This document shows, piece by piece, positions 14,009 to 15,584 of a stretch of DNA of 15,584 bases; positions within the stretch are counted from its first letter, which is position 1; each line of letters begins with the position of its first letter. Under the pieces are notes generated by a model, which had not been told where the DNA came from, searched no databases, and worked only from the letters and a program-made list of their open reading frames with translations. The position numbers and the translations under genes were made by a program. The DNA is from an uncultured Collinsella sp. (lineage in GTDB: Bacteria; Actinomycetota; Coriobacteriia; Coriobacteriales; Coriobacteriaceae), in contig CAUASQ010000026.1 in NCBI GenBank assembly GCA_958431945.1, forward strand, positions 1-15,584. Reading direction: 5' to 3'.

Positions 14009-14046
14009 CCGACGCTGCGCACCCGGCATTTGGCCAATCTGCCGTT
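14009..14046. repeat. Intergenic element similar to 9372-9409
   Basis: Partner copy of the element at 9372-9409: 26 of 38 bases match without gaps. It lies between the hairpin and the terminator that follow the deglycase gene. Confidence 0.35.
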
Positions 14047-14053
14047 CAATTTC

Positions 14054-14083
14054 AAAGGCGCGACCAGAAGGTCAGCGCCTTTT
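14054..14083 (+). terminator. Intrinsic terminator of the FrlB-like gene
   Basis: AAAGGCGC (14054-14061) pairs with GCGCCTTT (14075-14082), and an inner GACC/GGTC pairs around an AGAA tetraloop with one bulged A. A T-run closes it. Confidence 0.85.
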
Positions 14084-14154
14084 CATTTCACGGCGCCTTG
14101 GCTCAAATGACGGGCGCTCGCTGACATTGCCAAAACGTCGGCGTTGCCGTGGTT

Positions 14155-14194
14155 GGCACTTGGGGACGTTCCTTTTGTGCCGGCACTTGGGGAC
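14155..14194. repeat. REP-like element with duplicated GGCACTTGGGGAC
   Basis: The 13-mer occurs at 14155-14167 and 14182-14194, 27 bp apart. GGCAC at 14155-14159 can pair with GTGCC at 14177-14181. GGGGAC-cored intergenic repeats of this look are common around REP-associated transposases in bacteria; no transposase lies in this window. Confidence 0.45.
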
Positions 14195-14240
14195 ACTCCT
14201 GGGAATCATTTCCTCGTTCACCGATTTGTGTCTTGAAAAA

Positions 14241-14260
14241 TGTATATAACGACTATAACG
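14241..14260 (+). promoter_or_regulatory. Promoter/operator candidate of the EamA transporter gene
   Basis: TGTATATAAC (14241-14250) fits the TGTAT-N-TAAC core found twice in the GntR/FrlB intergenic region and sits 60 nt before the start codon, against 57 nt for the FrlB-like gene. TATAACG is directly repeated (14245-14251 and 14254-14260). TTGAAA at 14233-14238 is a possible -35, but its spacing (15) to TATAAC 14254 is short. Confidence 0.4.
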
Positions 14261-14300
14261 TAGTGTGAAACATATTGAAAACAATACCGAGGAGGCTGCG

Positions 14301-15383
14301 TTGAAGAAAAGCAATCTGGGCTATGTGCTGGTGCTGATCGCCGCGCTTATGTGGGGCAGCATCGGAATCTTTGTAAACGGCATTGCGGCCATGGGCGTTT
14401 CGTCTCAGAGCATGGCGGCCTTTCGCTTGTTGGTCGGAGCGCTTATCTTGGCGCCGGTCCTGATGTTTATGGGCTGCCGTCCGGGTGAGGGGTCTACCGT
14501 GGCTCAGGGTCCCCTGACGCTATTCAAGGCAAGCCCCAAAGAGCTCGTCCCCTGCGCGCTTGTCGGTATCGTCGGTTTAGCCGCCGCCAACACCTGCTAT
14601 TACGAGTGCATGCGCGAGGTGGGTATGTCTACGGCCTCGGTGCTGCTCTACACCTCGCCGGTGTTTGGCGTCATGCTCGGCCGCGTGCTTTATCGCGAGG
14701 ACGTGACCCCCAACAAGCTCGTTGCCATTGTCTTTAACATCGTTGGCTGCGTGCTTGCGGTGACCAATGGCGACCTTTCCGGTTTTCATTTTTCGGTTTG
14801 GGGCGTCACGTCGGGCGTGATTGCAGGCCTTTGTGGTGCGTCGCTCGCGGTGTTTAGCCGGATAGCAACCAAGACGGTCCACCCGCTGGCTGTCACGTTT
14901 TGGGGCTTTGTTTTTGGCGGTGCGGTTATGGCGGCTATCGCGGCTCCGTGGCCGGATGTCGCCGCGGCAATGTCGCCACAGCTGCTGCTGCTGTTCCTTG
15001 GCTTTGGACTCATCCCCACGGCCGTGGCTTATATCTTATATATGCAGGGTCTATCCATGGGGCTCGAGACGTCGAAAGTTCCCGTCGTAATGTCATTCGA
15101 GACGGTCGTCACCGTACTGGTGGGCATTGGTGTCTATGCCGAGCCCGCCGGCGCGATCAAAGTCCTGGGCATCGTGCTGGTGCTCGCGTCCATCCTGATT
15201 ATGAACACCGACTTCTCCAAGCTGCGCAACAGTGTGTTTGTTGGTCATGTCATTGAGAGCATGACCTTTAAGCCCAATGCGTGGTGGACCGAAAAATCGC
15301 AGGACATGGATCTGTTTAAGGAGCGCACCGGCATCGCGCTGGAGCCCACCGTGCAGGAAAGCCCCTGGTACTTCGTGCGATAA
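14301..15383 (+). CDS. EamA/DMT-family transporter with extra C-terminal tail
   Basis: 360 residues from TTG 14301, chosen because GAGGAGG (14289-14295) lies 5 nt before it; an upstream in-frame GTG at 14265 has no ribosome site. Two EamA halves of about five membrane helices each are visible. The first starts LGYVLVLIAALMWGSIGIF and includes LLYTSPVFGVMLGRVLYRE; the second starts SVWGVTSGVIAGLCGASLAVFSR and includes VMSFETVVTVLVGIGVY. The family exports or imports small metabolites, often amino acids or other amines; the substrate cannot be read from sequence. Residues about 305-360 form a polar tail not typical of the family (about 300 residues), with AWWTEKSQDMDLF and a Trp-Tyr-rich end. 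A TGTAT-N-TAAC site upstream hints at control by the neighbouring GntR protein. Confidence 0.88.
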   Translation: MKKSNLGYVLVLIAALMWGSIGIFVNGIAAMGVSSQSMAAFRLLVGALILAPVLMFMGCRPGEGSTVAQGPLTLFKASPKELVPCALVGIVGLAAANTCYYECMREVGMSTASVLLYTSPVFGVMLGRVLYREDVTPNKLVAIVFNIVGCVLAVTNGDLSGFHFSVWGVTSGVIAGLCGASLAVFSRIATKTVHPLAVTFWGFVFGGAVMAAIAAPWPDVAAAMSPQLLLLFLGFGLIPTAVAYILYMQGLSMGLETSKVPVVMSFETVVTVLVGIGVYAEPAGAIKVLGIVLVLASILIMNTDFSKLRNSVFVGHVIESMTFKPNAWWTEKSQDMDLFKERTGIALEPTVQESPWYFVR

Positions 15384-15460
15384 GGGATTGGCGCGGCGTC
15401 TGATCGGGCACCGCCTGGCCAGCGCCGGCCTTCCCTGCGCCAACGTTACGAGTACGTTAA

Positions 15461-15500
15461 ACCCGTCAACGGTCGTTTTTCACCCGCGAACGGTCTTTAT
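15461..15500. repeat. Tandem direct repeats 21 bp apart upstream of the last gene
   Basis: ACCCG-N2-AACGGTC-N-TT occurs at 15461-15476 and 15482-15497, about two helical turns apart, a usual layout for activator or repressor sites. They are followed by a TATACT -10-like hexamer at 15498-15503. Confidence 0.45.
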
Positions 15501-15523
15501 ACTAATTAGCAATATCCGCAACG

Positions 15524-15549
15524 TATAATACGTTATAATGACCATAACG
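15524..15549 (+). promoter_or_regulatory. Promoter/operator candidate of the last gene
   Basis: Two TATAAT hexamers (15524-15529 and 15534-15539) lie in CGTATAATACG and CGTTATAATG contexts. CGTTAT (15531-15536) and ATAACG (15544-15549) form an inverted repeat. Bases 15534-15549 match 14245-14260 at 14 of 16 positions. No clear -35 is visible, which suggests activator dependence or an overlapping operator. Confidence 0.4.
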
Positions 15550-15565
15550 AAAAGGAGGAGGCAAG

Positions 15566-15584
15566 ATGAATCAGATCATTCTCG
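15566..15584 (+). CDS. Start of an unidentified gene, cut by window end
   Basis: ATG 15566 follows a strong AAGGAGGAGG (15552-15561) and promoter-like TATAAT boxes. Only MNQIIL is visible, too little to assign a function. Confidence 0.7.

Larger units (their letters stand above)
13970..14300. other. 331-bp intergenic region with hairpins, repeats and the EamA promoter
   Basis: In order it holds a 10-bp hairpin (13981-14004), an element similar to 9372-9409, the terminator at 14054-14083, the duplicated GGCACTTGGGGAC element, and an AT-rich promoter zone from about 14220. No coding sequence was supported on either strand. Confidence 0.6.

Noticed and set aside
12950..14029. 359-codon minus-strand frame opposite the SIS gene
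   Set aside because: Val/Asp/Gly/Leu-rich antisense shadow of a clear SIS-domain protein, with no promoter or ribosome site of its own.

Overview
The window is high-GC bacterial DNA with tightly packed genes on both strands and strong Shine-Dalgarno sites. An LPXTG surface protein built from Listeria-Bacteroides-type repeats, DUF6273-type and FHA/kinase proteins, and an FrlB-like sugar-phosphate deglycase together suggest a gut member of the Coriobacteriia, most likely Collinsella. That placement is inferred from gene content; no rRNA or other marker lies in the window.

Left part (1-5410). The window opens inside a sortase-anchored surface protein with near-identical 82-residue repeats (1-1061, +), closed by an intrinsic terminator. 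Facing it on the minus strand is a signalling cluster, in transcription order: an FHA-domain protein (5410-4454), a terminator with a perfect 19-bp stem, a Ser/Thr-type kinase ending in a membrane segment (4309-3128), a DUF6273-type domain (3127-2300), and a second FHA protein paralogous to the first (2264-1275). The kinase and the DUF6273 part are in the same reading frame and are separated only by one TAG codon directly after the membrane segment. The second part has no credible start of its own. The locus therefore looks like a one-piece transmembrane receptor kinase that is either broken by a nonsense mutation or read through, and the FHA proteins are plausible phosphothreonine-binding partners.

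Middle (5411-12047). After a 324-bp divergent intergenic region holding an orphan terminator come mfd (transcription-repair coupling factor), a PAP2-family membrane phosphatase and a threonine-aldolase-like PLP enzyme, all on the plus strand. A terminator follows, then a GNAT acetyltransferase of the phosphinothricin acetyltransferase type.

Right part (12048-15584). A GntR/UTRA regulator (-) and an FrlB-like SIS-domain deglycase (+) diverge from a 206-bp region that carries seven TGTAT/ATACA half-sites, including a tandem arrangement repeated on both sides. A related TGTAT-N-TAAC site occurs before the next gene, an EamA-family (DMT) transporter with an unusual C-terminal tail, which suggests a small local regulon. 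The window ends in a promoter region rich in direct repeats and the first codons of another plus-strand gene. No tRNA, rRNA, CRISPR array, transposase or phage gene was seen.
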